This document shows, piece after piece, positions 1 through 7,389 of a stretch of 64,000 nucleotides of DNA. The position numbers and the translations under genes were made by a program. Below the pieces are notes generated by a model. That model was given only the letters and a program-made list of their open reading frames with translations. It was not told where the DNA came from and made no database searches. The DNA is from a virus. How positions within the stretch are numbered: position 1 is the stretch's first letter; the number at the start of each line of letters is the position of its first letter. The stretch lies in the IMG/VR virus record IMGVR_UViG_3300032236_000718, positions 1-64,000 of that record; one strand, written 5' to 3'.

Positions 1-2
1 CA

Positions 3-29
3 TAAAAAAGGGGAGCCGAAGCTCCCCTT
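3..29 (-). terminator. Rho-independent terminator of the outer-membrane protein gene
   Basis: A perfect 9-bp stem with a UUCG-type tetraloop at 8-29 is followed on the minus strand by a T run (the A run at 4-9). It lies directly after the stop codon of the minus-strand gene at 36. The core stem and loop recur after the gp32 gene at 62911. Confidence 0.85.
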
Positions 30-35
30 AATATA

Positions 36-2297
36 TTAGAACTTGATAACTAAACCAGCCATTATGCTGGCATTATCATAGTTGTTACCGTGATCATAAC
101 CGGCAGTGATATTGATAGACACTTTATCGGTTAGGTTCTTTCTAGCAACAAGTCTTGCACCGGCAACTGCACCATACTGCTCGGTGTTAGTCACTCTACC
201 CTCCAATGAAATATTTTGGTTGATATCGTAACGTGCACCAGCGTATGGCATTGTGTATGTCTTATTGCTAGGAGCAAGATTGTTTGATAGAAGTGATGAT
301 CCTGACTCGACGATCGAACCGATATCACTATTCACTACTGTAGCGCCAGCAAATGGTCTCCAACCAGCAAATGTCTTAGCAGAGTAGAGTGTTAAGTCTC
401 CATAAGCTACTCTTTGTTCTACATTCTGATTATATGATAGACCAAAAGATGGTATGTTATTCTTTGTAGTAAGATCAGTTATACCATATCCTAAAGAACC
501 TTTAAACCATATAGGATCCATTCTATTAAGTACATATACTGTACCGCCATATGATGTACCGCTGACAGTGGAGCTTTGTAAGTTTTGGCTAGCCATCTGA
601 CCAGCACGACCTGCAATACCAGCAGTGATAGTTCCCTTTGTTGTCTGATATCCAAAGTCTAAGCTGCTGACACCAACATTGGTGCTTAGCGATCCACCTG
701 CAGTAGCCCATGAACCATCTGGTGTTGTCATAGGATCGATGATGTATGGATTAACAATATTATAATCAATAGCAGCTTGTGTACCACCGACATTAACATC
801 TTTCTTTTCATCGACGGAAGTAGATGTGTAAGAATCAAATGATTGGTCAGAAGATACTAATTGGTATACAGTCGAGTCAGTTGATGTTGGAGTTCCGTAT
901 GTTACGCTAATAACATTACCATTAGCATCTACTGTAGTCGTAGTAGGTGTGACTATAGTGGTAGTCGTTAGCGGAGTTGTCACGGTGGTAGTCACTGTAT
1001 ATGGATTGTCAGTGATTGTAGTTATATTCTTATTAACAGACACTGTGTTACCATCTCTTGACTTACTAAATGATATAAGATCAATAGAAGAAGATGGTAA
1101 GTTAGTAGTAGCAGTAGTAGTCACGGCAGTACCGCTAGCTGTACTGGTAGTAGGAACATTTACAGTAGTAGCGATACTCTGTAGAGCAGGTTGAGTCGTT
1201 GATACGACGTCTGTGCTCGTAGTACTCGTAGTAGTTACTGGTGTTCCGTTAACTGTTCTTGTTGTACCATCACTATACGTGTTAACAGTAACTGGTGTAG
1301 TAGTCGTGGTAGTCGTCGTAGGTGTCGTTACTGTAGTAGTTACAGTATAATATGTTGTTACTACTTGGTTGCCATTAGCATCTGTTGATGTGACAGAACT
1401 AGTGTTAGTTACAGTCGTTGATGTAGGAGTTCCAGTAGAACTACTTGTCGTCACCGAAGGAGTTCCTGGTGCCGAGCTTACGATAGTAGGAGCAGGAGGT
1501 GAACCACCACCGTTTGGATTCGATACGCTCATAGTTGAGTTATAACCACCAGGAGTACCTGATGATGTACCACCAGTAGAGCTAGGTCCACCACCGTTTT
1601 GATTAGCTACGAGACCGACAGTGTTTTGTCCTGGTGTACCGTTATTGTCAACGATACAGGCATTGCTTCCACCCCATGCACCTTGACACGCACCTAGTGC
1701 AGGACTTAATGTCCAACCCTGAGCATTTGTTCCATTATAAGGACCAAACTCTGGATTATAGAGTAAGTTAGCGCCACTGTTTAGTGTGAGTGTAGGAGCA
1801 CGATACCAAGGACCGTAGTCGCCTGCCCAGAAACTGCCGTCGACACCGTACATAGATACTTTAGCATATGCTACGTTAGCGCACGAGCCGCCGCAGTTTG
1901 TAGATGATATGCTTAGTGTAGTCCATGGAACAGCTGGATCAGCTTGTGGATTACCACTTAGTGTTAAACCTTGGCTATTCACGTTACCACTCTGTGTAGG
2001 TTGTGGTAGATTGTTTGAATAGCTGGTGTTTACTGTGCTTACCAGCGTATTGGAAGAATCATAGAATTGAATTTTTACGTTGGCGGTATCGCTTTGGCCG
2101 ACACGGCCACCGCCGTTGTGAGCTAATACACTAAAATTGAAAGTTCCACCAGCCTGCATTGTGCTGTCAAACACTACTGTCTGGCTGATTGTTGTTTGTA
2201 TATATGCTGTCGCGACGCTGTTATAAACGGCTGACTGCGCAAAGGCTGTTGTCATCATGGCAAATAATGCCATGATTGGTAATAATATTCTCTTCAT
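36..2297 (-). CDS. Autotransporter-like outer-membrane protein with Thr-rich passenger
   Basis: A 753-residue protein with a clear Sec signal peptide (residues 1-20, ending A-F-A before Q). The N-terminal quarter is a Gly/Asn/Ser-rich extracellular-type domain with two Cys-containing loops. Roughly residues 250-480 are low-complexity Thr/Ser/Val sequence. The last ~240 residues alternate polar and aromatic/hydrophobic residues and end in I-K-F, the terminal Phe signature of outer-membrane beta-barrels. AGGAG lies 6 bases before the ATG. No phage structural signature is visible, so it probably acts in the infected cell's outer membrane (receptor masking, adhesion or superinfection exclusion). 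A secreted tail adhesin is less likely because of the signal peptide. The function is inferred. Confidence 0.7.
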   Translation of the reverse strand: MKRILLPIMALFAMMTTAFAQSAVYNSVATAYIQTTISQTVVFDSTMQAGGTFNFSVLAHNGGGRVGQSDTANVKIQFYDSSNTLVSTVNTSYSNNLPQPTQSGNVNSQGLTLSGNPQADPAVPWTTLSISSTNCGGSCANVAYAKVSMYGVDGSFWAGDYGPWYRAPTLTLNSGANLLYNPEFGPYNGTNAQGWTLSPALGACQGAWGGSNACIVDNNGTPGQNTVGLVANQNGGGPSSTGGTSSGTPGGYNSTMSVSNPNGGGSPPAPTIVSSAPGTPSVTTSSSTGTPTSTTVTNTSSVTSTDANGNQVVTTYYTVTTTVTTPTTTTTTTTPVTVNTYSDGTTRTVNGTPVTTTSTTSTDVVSTTQPALQSIATTVNVPTTSTASGTAVTTTATTNLPSSSIDLISFSKSRDGNTVSVNKNITTITDNPYTVTTTVTTPLTTTTIVTPTTTTVDANGNVISVTYGTPTSTDSTVYQLVSSDQSFDSYTSTSVDEKKDVNVGGTQAAIDYNIVNPYIIDPMTTPDGSWATAGGSLSTNVGVSSLDFGYQTTKGTITAGIAGRAGQMASQNLQSSTVSGTSYGGTVYVLNRMDPIWFKGSLGYGITDLTTKNNIPSFGLSYNQNVEQRVAYGDLTLYSAKTFAGWRPFAGATVVNSDIGSIVESGSSLLSNNLAPSNKTYTMPYAGARYDINQNISLEGRVTNTEQYGAVAGARLVARKNLTDKVSINITAGYDHGNNYDNASIMAGLVIKF

Positions 2298-2370
2298 TAT
2301 ATTCTCCTAGTTGAAAGATCATACTTAAATCAATCATTCAATCATTGGATATATAAACATAAATTATTAA

Positions 2371-2445
2371 GCAGGTAGGTCGGCAAGGTGTCGAACCGCT
2401 CTCATAAGGCGCATAAGATTGGTTCGATTCCAATTACCTGCACCA
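2371..2445 (+). tRNA. tRNA, CAT anticodon (probably elongator Met)
   Basis: A cloverleaf can be drawn: acceptor GCAGGTA/TACCTGC, D-stem TCGG/TCGA, anticodon loop CTCATAA, T-arm ATTGG-TTCGATT-CCAAT, A73 and encoded CCA. The anticodon stem has one C-C mismatch at its base. It is one of three CAT tRNAs in the window, so Met versus Ile2 identity cannot be fixed from the sequence alone. Confidence 0.88.
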
Positions 2446-3006
2446 TTATAGCCAAGGTATAGTAAAGAAGTACCATATACCATTGGATAATAGAAGTGCT
2501 CCTAGCACGCCAAACATGATCGATGCAAATAGCATCTCCATGCTGACTGCTAGTATAGCTGTTGAGCTTAGCACTATAGCTATTTGAAGGAAAGCAGAAG
2601 CGAAGCTAAAGTAAGGTCCTCTGAGTTTGGCCTCGTCTCTCTCAGCCTCGAGAGCTTTACCTTTTTGATAGAGTTCTTTCTTTCCTTCATTAGTTGAAGG
2701 ATCAGACTCATAGCGATCAATTTTTGACTTTAGCTCTGCTGCTTTTGACATATTACCTATAGCAACTGCATCATTAAATGCTAGCTCAGCGATACCTTGC
2801 TTGATAGCTTTAGCCTGATAAAAAGACCAAGTGTCATTTGCCTTTAATGTATTTGTTAGAACCTTGCCACTATATGATGCAGAGACAAGAGTGCATATTG
2901 CTAATAGCGCAGCATAGATGGAGATCGTGATAGCACCACGGCCTTTCATTACAGCTTCACCCTCAGAGCGCGAGAGAATCTTACCAGTTTTATCTTTTAA
3001 TACCAT
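2446..3006 (-). CDS. DUF4337-like integral membrane protein
   Basis: A 186-residue protein with one transmembrane segment near residues 25-45 and two more at about 129-150 and 160-185. The central part is charged and helical. The N-D-T-W-x-x-Y-Q-A-K pattern at residues 57-66 is characteristic of DUF4337, a bacterial membrane family of unknown function. It is the last gene of a three-gene minus-strand operon (2446-3780) with almost no intergenic space; GGGGA precedes the ATG. The role in the phage is unknown. Confidence 0.7.
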   Translation of the reverse strand: MVLKDKTGKILSRSEGEAVMKGRGAITISIYAALLAICTLVSASYSGKVLTNTLKANDTWSFYQAKAIKQGIAELAFNDAVAIGNMSKAAELKSKIDRYESDPSTNEGKKELYQKGKALEAERDEAKLRGPYFSFASAFLQIAIVLSSTAILAVSMEMLFASIMFGVLGALLLSNGIWYFFTIPWL

Positions 3007-3007
3007 A

Positions 3008-3283
3008 TCATTTCCCCGTAAATTGTTTAACTATTCCGCCTATAGAACTAATTTGACTCATACTAACTGACCCACTAGAAAATCCGCTCGCTAACATCAT
3101 AGCTAGTCCACCTATTATTATAGCACCCATTATTAATATGATAATAGAAGCTATACCGAGATTGTCTTCTAACTCAGTCACTTTAGCTCTTAATAAATCT
3201 ATTCTTACATCGCTGTCTATCTTATTCCAAGATGCCAGCCAAGGATGACTCTGAATATCTTCTGATGATACTGGCTCAGCCAT
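3008..3283 (-). CDS. Small single-pass membrane protein
   Basis: 91 residues: a hydrophilic, helical N-terminus, one strongly hydrophobic segment near residues 43-65 and a short Gly/Ser-rich tail. The middle gene of the minus-strand membrane operon; its start overlaps the stop of the upstream gene by one base. No recognised family; it probably forms a membrane complex with its two neighbours. Confidence 0.65.
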   Translation of the reverse strand: MAEPVSSEDIQSHPWLASWNKIDSDVRIDLLRAKVTELEDNLGIASIIILIMGAIIIGGLAMMLASGFSSGSVSMSQISSIGGIVKQFTGK

Positions 3284-3780
3284 TAGTGACTACACAAGGC
3301 TTTAAGAAGAGGAACAAATCCCTTCATGTTATAGCAAGCCATTACATCGGACATTCCCCAGATAAGAAGACCAATCCATGCTATGAACGGTAAGAATACA
3401 AATAAGAATACGCAGAGCCAGACGAGTTCCATCATCTCCTCGTGCTTGATCTCGGCTTCTCTAGCGAGTCTCTTAGCTTCCTTGGCTGCCTCTGTCTTTG
3501 CCTTATAGAAAGCTTCTCTCTGTGCTGGAGACATCTTGGCGAGCATGTCACGCTCTTGCTCCGCAGCAATCTCGCGCATAGCCTGTTCACGTAACAGATT
3601 ATTGTTACGTACTACCTGATTGTTGATCTCGGTGATTTTGTTTTGGTTGATGATGCGCTGGTTATTGGCAGCCTTGATATTCTTGGCATTACGCACGTCA
3701 TCGACTATACCAAAGACTTGGTCACTCAGTCCCTTTCCAAGTGAACTACCTAGCTTTGCTGCGGACTTTGGGTCTAGCAT
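3283..3780 (-). CDS. Membrane-anchored coiled-coil protein
   Basis: 165 residues. Residues about 55-116 are highly charged (Ala/Glu/Lys/Arg) and predicted to be coiled coil; a transmembrane segment follows at 118-142 with a short Cys-containing tail. First gene of the membrane operon, downstream of a minus-strand TATAAATA box at 3855-3862, so probably expressed late. Family not recognised. Confidence 0.65.
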   Translation of the reverse strand: MLDPKSAAKLGSSLGKGLSDQVFGIVDDVRNAKNIKAANNQRIINQNKITEINNQVVRNNNLLREQAMREIAAEQERDMLAKMSPAQREAFYKAKTEAAKEAKRLAREAEIKHEEMMELVWLCVFLFVFLPFIAWIGLLIWGMSDVMACYNMKGFVPLLKALCSH

Positions 3781-3849
3781 TTAGTCATCTCCTAGCGATT
3801 TTTATTAAAAAATGTAACAAAAATTCACGTAAAATAACTAAAATTCATA

Positions 3850-3878
3850 TGTACTATTTATAGGTTATGGTGTATTAT
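3850..3878 (+). promoter_or_regulatory. Sigma70-like promoter TGTACT-N17-TATTAT
   Basis: A match to the phage's recurrent promoter (TGTACA-N17-TAnnnT), reading into the nucleotidyltransferase at 3901. Confidence 0.65.
3855..3862 (-). promoter_or_regulatory. T4-type late promoter box TATAAATA (minus)
   Basis: A perfect TATAAATA on the minus strand about 75 bases before the membrane operon's first ATG. It is embedded in the divergent early-type promoter, so the two would compete for RNA polymerase. Confidence 0.5.
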
Positions 3879-3900
3879 AGGAAGATAATGGAGGATGATT

Positions 3901-4323
3901 ATGACAAATGGATTTACCTGTAGTACATTTGACCTGCTTCATGCTGGTCATATTCTTATGCTAGAAGAAGCAAAACAACATTGTGACAAACTTATTGTAG
4001 GATTACAGACAGACCCCACAATAGATCGACCAGACACAAAGAATAAGCCCGTACAATCTATAGTAGAGAGGCAGATACAGCTAGAAGCTGTAGAATACGT
4101 AGACTATATTTTTATTTACGAGACAGAAAAGGATCTTATGGATCTACTAACGGTTCTAGATATTGATATCAGATTTGTCGGTGAAGAGTATAAGGACAAA
4201 GATTTTACAGGAAAACAGTACTGTATTGACAACGGGATAGAGATATTCTATAATTCCCGTAAACATAGGTTCTCTACAACCGAGTTAAGGAAGAGAGCTG
4301 GACTTCCCAAGACGGATATATAA
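3901..4323 (+). CDS. Cytidylyltransferase-like nucleotidyltransferase (TagD/HldE-C type)
   Basis: A 140-residue protein of the HIGH-superfamily nucleotidyltransferases. H-A-G-H is at residues 14-17 after the F-D-L-L motif, and the S-T-T-E-L-R-K-R motif is at 125-132. Relatives transfer CMP or AMP to glycerol-3-phosphate, FAD precursors or heptose-1-phosphate. I chose the ATG at 3901 over that at 3895 because GGAGG at 3890-3894 is correctly spaced only for 3901. The phage also encodes heptose-phosphate enzymes (39059, 40048), so activating a sugar phosphate is an attractive but unproven role. Confidence 0.8.
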   Translation: MTNGFTCSTFDLLHAGHILMLEEAKQHCDKLIVGLQTDPTIDRPDTKNKPVQSIVERQIQLEAVEYVDYIFIYETEKDLMDLLTVLDIDIRFVGEEYKDKDFTGKQYCIDNGIEIFYNSRKHRFSTTELRKRAGLPKTDI

Positions 4324-4358
4324 TAGACCTGTCCAATTCGGGATAGGCTAAAAACCGG

Positions 4359-4432
4359 AGCGCGGTAGTGAAACAGTATCACAGTGGAGTCATAATCCCC
4401 AATTCTAGGTGCAACTCCTAGCTGCGCAACCA
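4359..4432 (+). tRNA. tRNA-fMet-like (CAT), mismatched first pair
   Basis: The acceptor 5' strand AGCGCGG pairs with 3' CTGCGCA at positions 2-7 but leaves A1 opposite A72, followed by A73 and CCA. An unpaired 1:72 is the hallmark of bacterial initiator tRNA. The D-stem is GTGA/TCAC, the anticodon loop GTCATAA and the T-arm CTAGG-TGCAACT-CCTAG. It lacks two usual features: the three consecutive G-C pairs in the anticodon stem and GG in the D-loop. It may be an initiator mimic or a degenerate Met tRNA. Confidence 0.7.
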
Positions 4433-4447
4433 ACAGAAGGACAAAAC

Positions 4448-4882
4448 ATGAAGAAACCGCATTTAGTCCTAGCTATAGGACTACTTACGTTGTTTTCATT
4501 GAATTCGACTGGATATGCTCAAGACAAGTCGAGCATAATTGAATTAGTCAGTAAGAAAGCAACAGAACATAACGTACCTGTAGCGTTAGCGCAGGCCGTT
4601 ATTAGCCTGGAGTCAAACTACAGTACACACGTCACGGGAGTTCGGGGGGAATATGGCCTCGGACAGATTAGATGCTCAACAGCCAAGATGCTAGGCATGG
4701 TCGGAAAGTGTGATAAGCTTAATGATCCTGAGACTAATCTGGAATACTCCATGAGTTATCTCAAAGAGGGCTTAGATATCTCTAACGGCGATATAAGACA
4801 AGCCGTTAATTACTATGCGAGTGGCATACCAGGAATATCTAAGAATACCAGATACTACAAGGAGATAATGAAAAGATTATAA
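4448..4882 (+). CDS. Exported lytic transglycosylase (SLT domain)
   Basis: 144 residues with a Sec signal peptide (1-24). The SLT fold is recognisable: the catalytic Glu in the S-L-E-S-N-Y motif (Glu55), the G-E-Y-G-L-G-Q-I motif and the later A-V-N-Y-Y-A-S-G segment. The family cleaves peptidoglycan between MurNAc and GlcNAc. The ATG at 4448, with GAAGGA upstream, gives the signal peptide directly. Its own signal peptide would let it reach the periplasm without a holin. It sits between two tRNA genes. Confidence 0.85.
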   Translation: MKKPHLVLAIGLLTLFSLNSTGYAQDKSSIIELVSKKATEHNVPVALAQAVISLESNYSTHVTGVRGEYGLGQIRCSTAKMLGMVGKCDKLNDPETNLEYSMSYLKEGLDISNGDIRQAVNYYASGIPGISKNTRYYKEIMKRL

Positions 4883-4972
4883 GGAGTGCATGTCTAGCCG
4901 GGGATGCTAGCACCGCCTTGAAAGCGGTAGGAGCCGAAAGGCCAGGGGTTCGATTCCGCCATCACTCCGCCA
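4883..4972 (+). tRNA. tRNA-Ser (TGA)
   Basis: Acceptor GGAGTG/CACTCC, anticodon stem ACCGC/GCGGT with loop CTTGAAA, a long variable arm as expected for Ser, a TTCGATT T-loop, G73 and CCA. It begins at the base after the transglycosylase stop codon. Confidence 0.93.
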
Positions 4973-5009
4973 GTTAGCGCTGGTCCCGTCGCTTAAAACG
5001 GGACACCAA

Positions 5010-5756
5010 TTACTTTGATGGATCTATGTGTTCGATCTTCTCAGCGTATAAGCCAATGCTATGATCATCTAGACCATCTAAGAGACGACCTTGCTTCCAA
5101 GATCTCCAGTGTGCTCTACACTTATCCTTAAATCTCTGCCATTTTGTCAGCTCTCGTATATTACCATAGAAGTTAATATAGTGTAGCTTTCCGTGATGTT
5201 TGAAACCAAGGAATGGCGGAGGAACAGTAGTGACTATGTCATTGCAGTTTACAAAGCGATGGTGCTCTGTGTGGAAGTCTCTGACATAGTCATGGCTTCC
5301 AACTCTAGGGCTGCCATATGTGAATAGCATAGTTGGATTCATATTGGCATACTCCAACTCTTGAGTTATGTAGGTAGCCATTGCAGCCCCTAGACTATGC
5401 CCACAAAGCCAGATCTTGCGGTTGGGATATCTCTTGACATAAGCAAAGATAGGACCCATGATCTTACGAGCTTCTCTTCTAAAACCGGCATGTACAAATC
5501 CATTGCCGTGCGTTTTTGGAATAGTGTCTAGATCTGCTAGAAGGTCACTGGCTTGGGTTGGTTGTGTCCCTCTGCAAGAGATGATAATATCATCGTCATT
5601 GCTAGCAGCATGACCTTGAGCACCTTGACTATCAAAGAACGTATAGTTCTTTAATCCTATGTTTCTAAATTCCTGCTCACAGTTATCTTTATACGCGACA
5701 TCTGATAGAGTGGCAAATAAATGGGCTTTTTCTAAGAAGCTTAGATCTTGAATCAT
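5010..5756 (-). CDS. Class 3 (fungal-type) lipase/esterase
   Basis: A 248-residue alpha/beta hydrolase of the lipase_3 family. The nucleophile elbow is G-H-S-L-G with Ser121; Asp173 (in C-N-D-I-V) and His232 (in D-D-H-S) complete a plausible catalytic triad in the correct order. There is no signal peptide, so it would act in the cytoplasm or be released at lysis. The start at 5756 is preferred over 5771 because GGAG lies 7 bases upstream. A minus-strand TATAAATA at 5788-5795 suggests late expression, consistent with attack on host membrane lipids at lysis. Confidence 0.85.
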   Translation of the reverse strand: MIQDLSFLEKAHLFATLSDVAYKDNCEQEFRNIGLKNYTFFDSQGAQGHAASNDDDIIISCRGTQPTQASDLLADLDTIPKTHGNGFVHAGFRREARKIMGPIFAYVKRYPNRKIWLCGHSLGAAMATYITQELEYANMNPTMLFTYGSPRVGSHDYVRDFHTEHHRFVNCNDIVTTVPPPFLGFKHHGKLHYINFYGNIRELTKWQRFKDKCRAHWRSWKQGRLLDGLDDHSIGLYAEKIEHIDPSK

Positions 5757-5787
5757 AGTAATACTCCGCATATATAGATAATATGCA

Positions 5788-5795
5788 TATTTATA
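5788..5795 (-). promoter_or_regulatory. T4-type late promoter box TATAAATA (minus)
   Basis: A perfect late-promoter octamer 32 bases before the lipase start codon, giving a leader of about 25 nt. Confidence 0.6.
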
Positions 5796-5796
5796 A

Positions 5797-5872
5797 GGGT
5801 GGTTAGCTCAGATGGTAGAGCGTCTGTTTTACACGCAGAATGTCGGCGGTTCGATCCCGTCACCACCCACCA
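5797..5872 (+). tRNA. tRNA-Val (TAC)
   Basis: Acceptor GGGTGGT/ACCACCC, a standard D-arm with AGCTCAGATGGTAGAG, anticodon stem TCTGT/GCAGA with loop TTTACAC (anticodon TAC), T-loop TTCGATC, A73 and CCA encoded. First of a tandem of three tRNAs. Confidence 0.93.
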
Positions 5873-5873
5873 A

Positions 5874-5948
5874 GGGCTGTTAGTGATAACGGGAGCACAG
5901 TAGCTTTGCAAGCTTCGAGACGGGGTTCGATTCCCCGACAGTCCACCA
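5874..5948 (+). tRNA. tRNA-Ala (TGC)
   Basis: Acceptor GGGCTGT/ACAGTCC contains the G3-U70 pair that identifies Ala tRNAs. The anticodon loop is TTTGCAA, the T-arm CGGGG-TTCGATT-CCCCG, then A73 and CCA. One base separates it from the preceding tRNA-Val. Confidence 0.9.
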
Positions 5949-5949
5949 T

Positions 5950-6024
5950 TGGGGGGTCGTCTAACTGGTAGGACACCGGACTTTGACTCCGTCAACCTAG
6001 GTTCGAATCCTAGTCCCCCAGCCA
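5950..6024 (+). tRNA. tRNA-Gln (TTG)
   Basis: The acceptor starts with U as in bacterial tRNA-Gln (TGGGGGG/TCCCCCA). The anticodon loop CTTTGAC gives TTG, followed by T-loop TTCGAAT, G73 and CCA. The D-arm TCTAACTGGTAGGA is normal. Confidence 0.93.
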
Positions 6025-6034
6025 AAAATAGTTG

Positions 6035-6063
6035 TGTACATTATCCGAAAACTGGTTTAATAT
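6035..6063 (+). promoter_or_regulatory. Sigma70-like promoter TGTACA-N17-TAATAT
   Basis: A perfect recurrent -35 hexamer and 17-base spacer just after the tRNA-Gln gene, reading into the gene at 6092. Confidence 0.7.
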
Positions 6064-6091
6064 ATCTAAATGGTTAACGAGGGATATAAAT

Positions 6092-6310
6092 ATGAACCAG
6101 AGACCAGGTAAGACACACTCAGCGGTTCTCCGTGATGGAGACCGTATTGCACTACGTGATCTAGTAGATTTCTGTAAGTCCGCTAAAGAGGACTTGGAGA
6201 AGGAAGGCGACCAAGATGCCGCTTTCCGATTTGAGATGTTAGAGGAGTATCTTCGTACTGGTTACCAAGGAGGTAAACTGACATACAAGTCTAACATTCT
6301 CGGGCTCTAA
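6092..6310 (+). CDS. Hypothetical protein, 72 aa
   Basis: A small, mixed-charge, helical protein with no recognised motif, in an early-type unit with its own promoter at 6035-6063. The ATG at 6092 is preferred because an upstream in-frame Met would lie at or before the predicted transcription start. tRNA-Leu follows after two bases. Confidence 0.6.
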   Translation: MNQRPGKTHSAVLRDGDRIALRDLVDFCKSAKEDLEKEGDQDAAFRFEMLEEYLRTGYQGGKLTYKSNILGL

Positions 6311-6312
6311 CT

Positions 6313-6388
6313 GCCCACGTAACCCAACGGCAGAGGTAGGAGACTTAAAATCTCCAAAGTGTCAGTTCGAGTCTGACCGTGGGCACCA
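6313..6388 (+). tRNA. tRNA with Leu anticodon (TAA) but short variable loop
   Basis: Acceptor GCCCACG/CGTGGGC, anticodon stem GGAGA/TCTCC with loop CTTAAAA (anticodon TAA), T-arm GTCAG-TTCGAGT-CTGAC, A73 and CCA. The variable loop is only 5 nt (AAAGT), whereas bacterial Leu tRNAs have a long variable arm. A well-formed gene of unusual class. Confidence 0.88.
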
Positions 6389-6412
6389 ATATTATAAACC
6401 AAGGAGTACTAA

Positions 6413-7057
6413 ATGAAGAAGACCCTATTGACTATCGCCGCTCTTGTTGCTGCGACATCTGCATATGCTACTGACCTTCCTAACAAGAAGAAGGCACCAC
6501 TTCCAACCCCAGTTGCCGCTGCTGAAGCTCCAGCTACCGCTGATAGCCTATCTGTTGCATACGGGCAAGATCTAGGTAACAACTTCGGATCTAAGGTCGA
6601 CGATGCCTATCAGATTACCTACAAGCACAATCTTGGCGGTGGTCTAAGTGTCGGCGGTATGGCACAGACAACCCAGGTTCCTGGTTCTCAGCTCAACCAG
6701 AACCTTGAAGCCCAGGTTGGTTATGCTCTTCCAGCATTTGCTGGTGTGGCTGTAAGCGGTAAGGTTGGTGTAGGTGAGAAGCTCACAACAGCCAATTTCC
6801 CTTACTATGCTTTGTATGGCAATGCAGATTATAAACTAACTGACAACATTACATGGAATGCTGTACAGTATCGTTATCGCTCGGCTGTCGACACGGCAGC
6901 CTATGGATATCAGAGTCACCAGCTTGGTACCGGTGTCACTTATGACATCAACTCCAAGTACAGTGTCAATGCCAAGATTGCTCGTAATTATGATACGACA
7001 ACCAGTATGAATGCTACCGGTGACGTATTCATGGTCGGTCTAGCAGTCAAGTTCTAA
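6413..7057 (+). CDS. Small outer-membrane beta-barrel protein (porin-like)
   Basis: 214 residues: signal peptide 1-19, then a Lys/Pro/Ala-rich linker like those after the signal in rhizobial Omp25/Omp31-type proteins, then about 160 residues of alternating strands ending in V-K-F. The size suits an 8- to 10-stranded barrel. AAGGAG precedes the ATG and a strong terminator follows at 7076. Codon use is regular and close to the surrounding phage genes. Probably inserted into the host outer membrane during infection. Confidence 0.75.
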   Translation: MKKTLLTIAALVAATSAYATDLPNKKKAPLPTPVAAAEAPATADSLSVAYGQDLGNNFGSKVDDAYQITYKHNLGGGLSVGGMAQTTQVPGSQLNQNLEAQVGYALPAFAGVAVSGKVGVGEKLTTANFPYYALYGNADYKLTDNITWNAVQYRYRSAVDTAAYGYQSHQLGTGVTYDINSKYSVNAKIARNYDTTTSMNATGDVFMVGLAVKF

Positions 7058-7075
7058 TACTTCTGACATAAAAAA

Positions 7076-7111
7076 TAATAGCGCTGGGATCCGTCCTGGC
7101 GCTATTTTTTT
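7076..7111 (+). terminator. Rho-independent terminator after the porin gene
   Basis: The 7-bp stem ATAGCGC/GCGCTAT encloses a 14-base loop and is followed by a run of eight T residues. Confidence 0.85.
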
Positions 7112-7112
7112 A

Positions 7113-7141
7113 TGTACATTAATCTAAATATGGTGTACACT
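7113..7141 (+). promoter_or_regulatory. Sigma70-like promoter TGTACA-N17-TACACT
   Basis: Lies directly behind the porin terminator and reads into the gene at 7170. Confidence 0.7.
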
Positions 7142-7169
7142 GAGAATATAGCCAATGTGGAGATTGATC

Positions 7170-7388
7170 ATGTGGAACGAAGAAGATATGAACCGTTACT
7201 CTGCCCAGCTGGAACTTCAGGAGACACTGGTTCTACGGGCTATCCTGGAAGAGGGTCTTGGAGACGTACGTGACGTAGTTACATTTGTAGCTTCTCATAT
7301 AAATGACTATGACCTAGACTATATCGAATCGGTCTTTAATATGACTACCCAACCAGCCCGTATTCCACTTGACACTTTTGGAGTCTAA
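7170..7388 (+). CDS. Hypothetical protein, 72 aa
   Basis: A small acidic, helical protein. The ATG at 7170 is chosen because GGAG at 7159-7162 is correctly placed; an in-frame ATG at 7155 is not. It shares the promoter at 7113-7141 with the exported protein at 7390. Function unknown. Confidence 0.6.
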   Translation: MWNEEDMNRYSAQLELQETLVLRAILEEGLGDVRDVVTFVASHINDYDLDYIESVFNMTTQPARIPLDTFGV

Positions 7389-7389
7389 T

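Noticed and set aside
949-1194. 81-aa plus-strand frame inside the outer-membrane protein gene
   Set aside because: It is the antisense of a Thr/Val repeat tract; the Val-rich product is a by-product of ACN/GTN repeats and it has no ribosome site.
4983-5004. GTCCCGT/ACGGGAC hairpin after tRNA-Ser
   Set aside because: Good stem but no T run on either strand, so I cannot call it an intrinsic terminator.
5753-6025. 90-aa minus-strand frame across three tRNA genes
   Set aside because: It covers the tRNA-Val, Ala and Gln genes; its peptide is the conceptual translation of tRNA sequence.
6085-6092. TATAAATA before the gene at 6092
   Set aside because: It overlaps the ATG itself, so a late transcript from it would lack the start codon; the TGTACA promoter explains expression.
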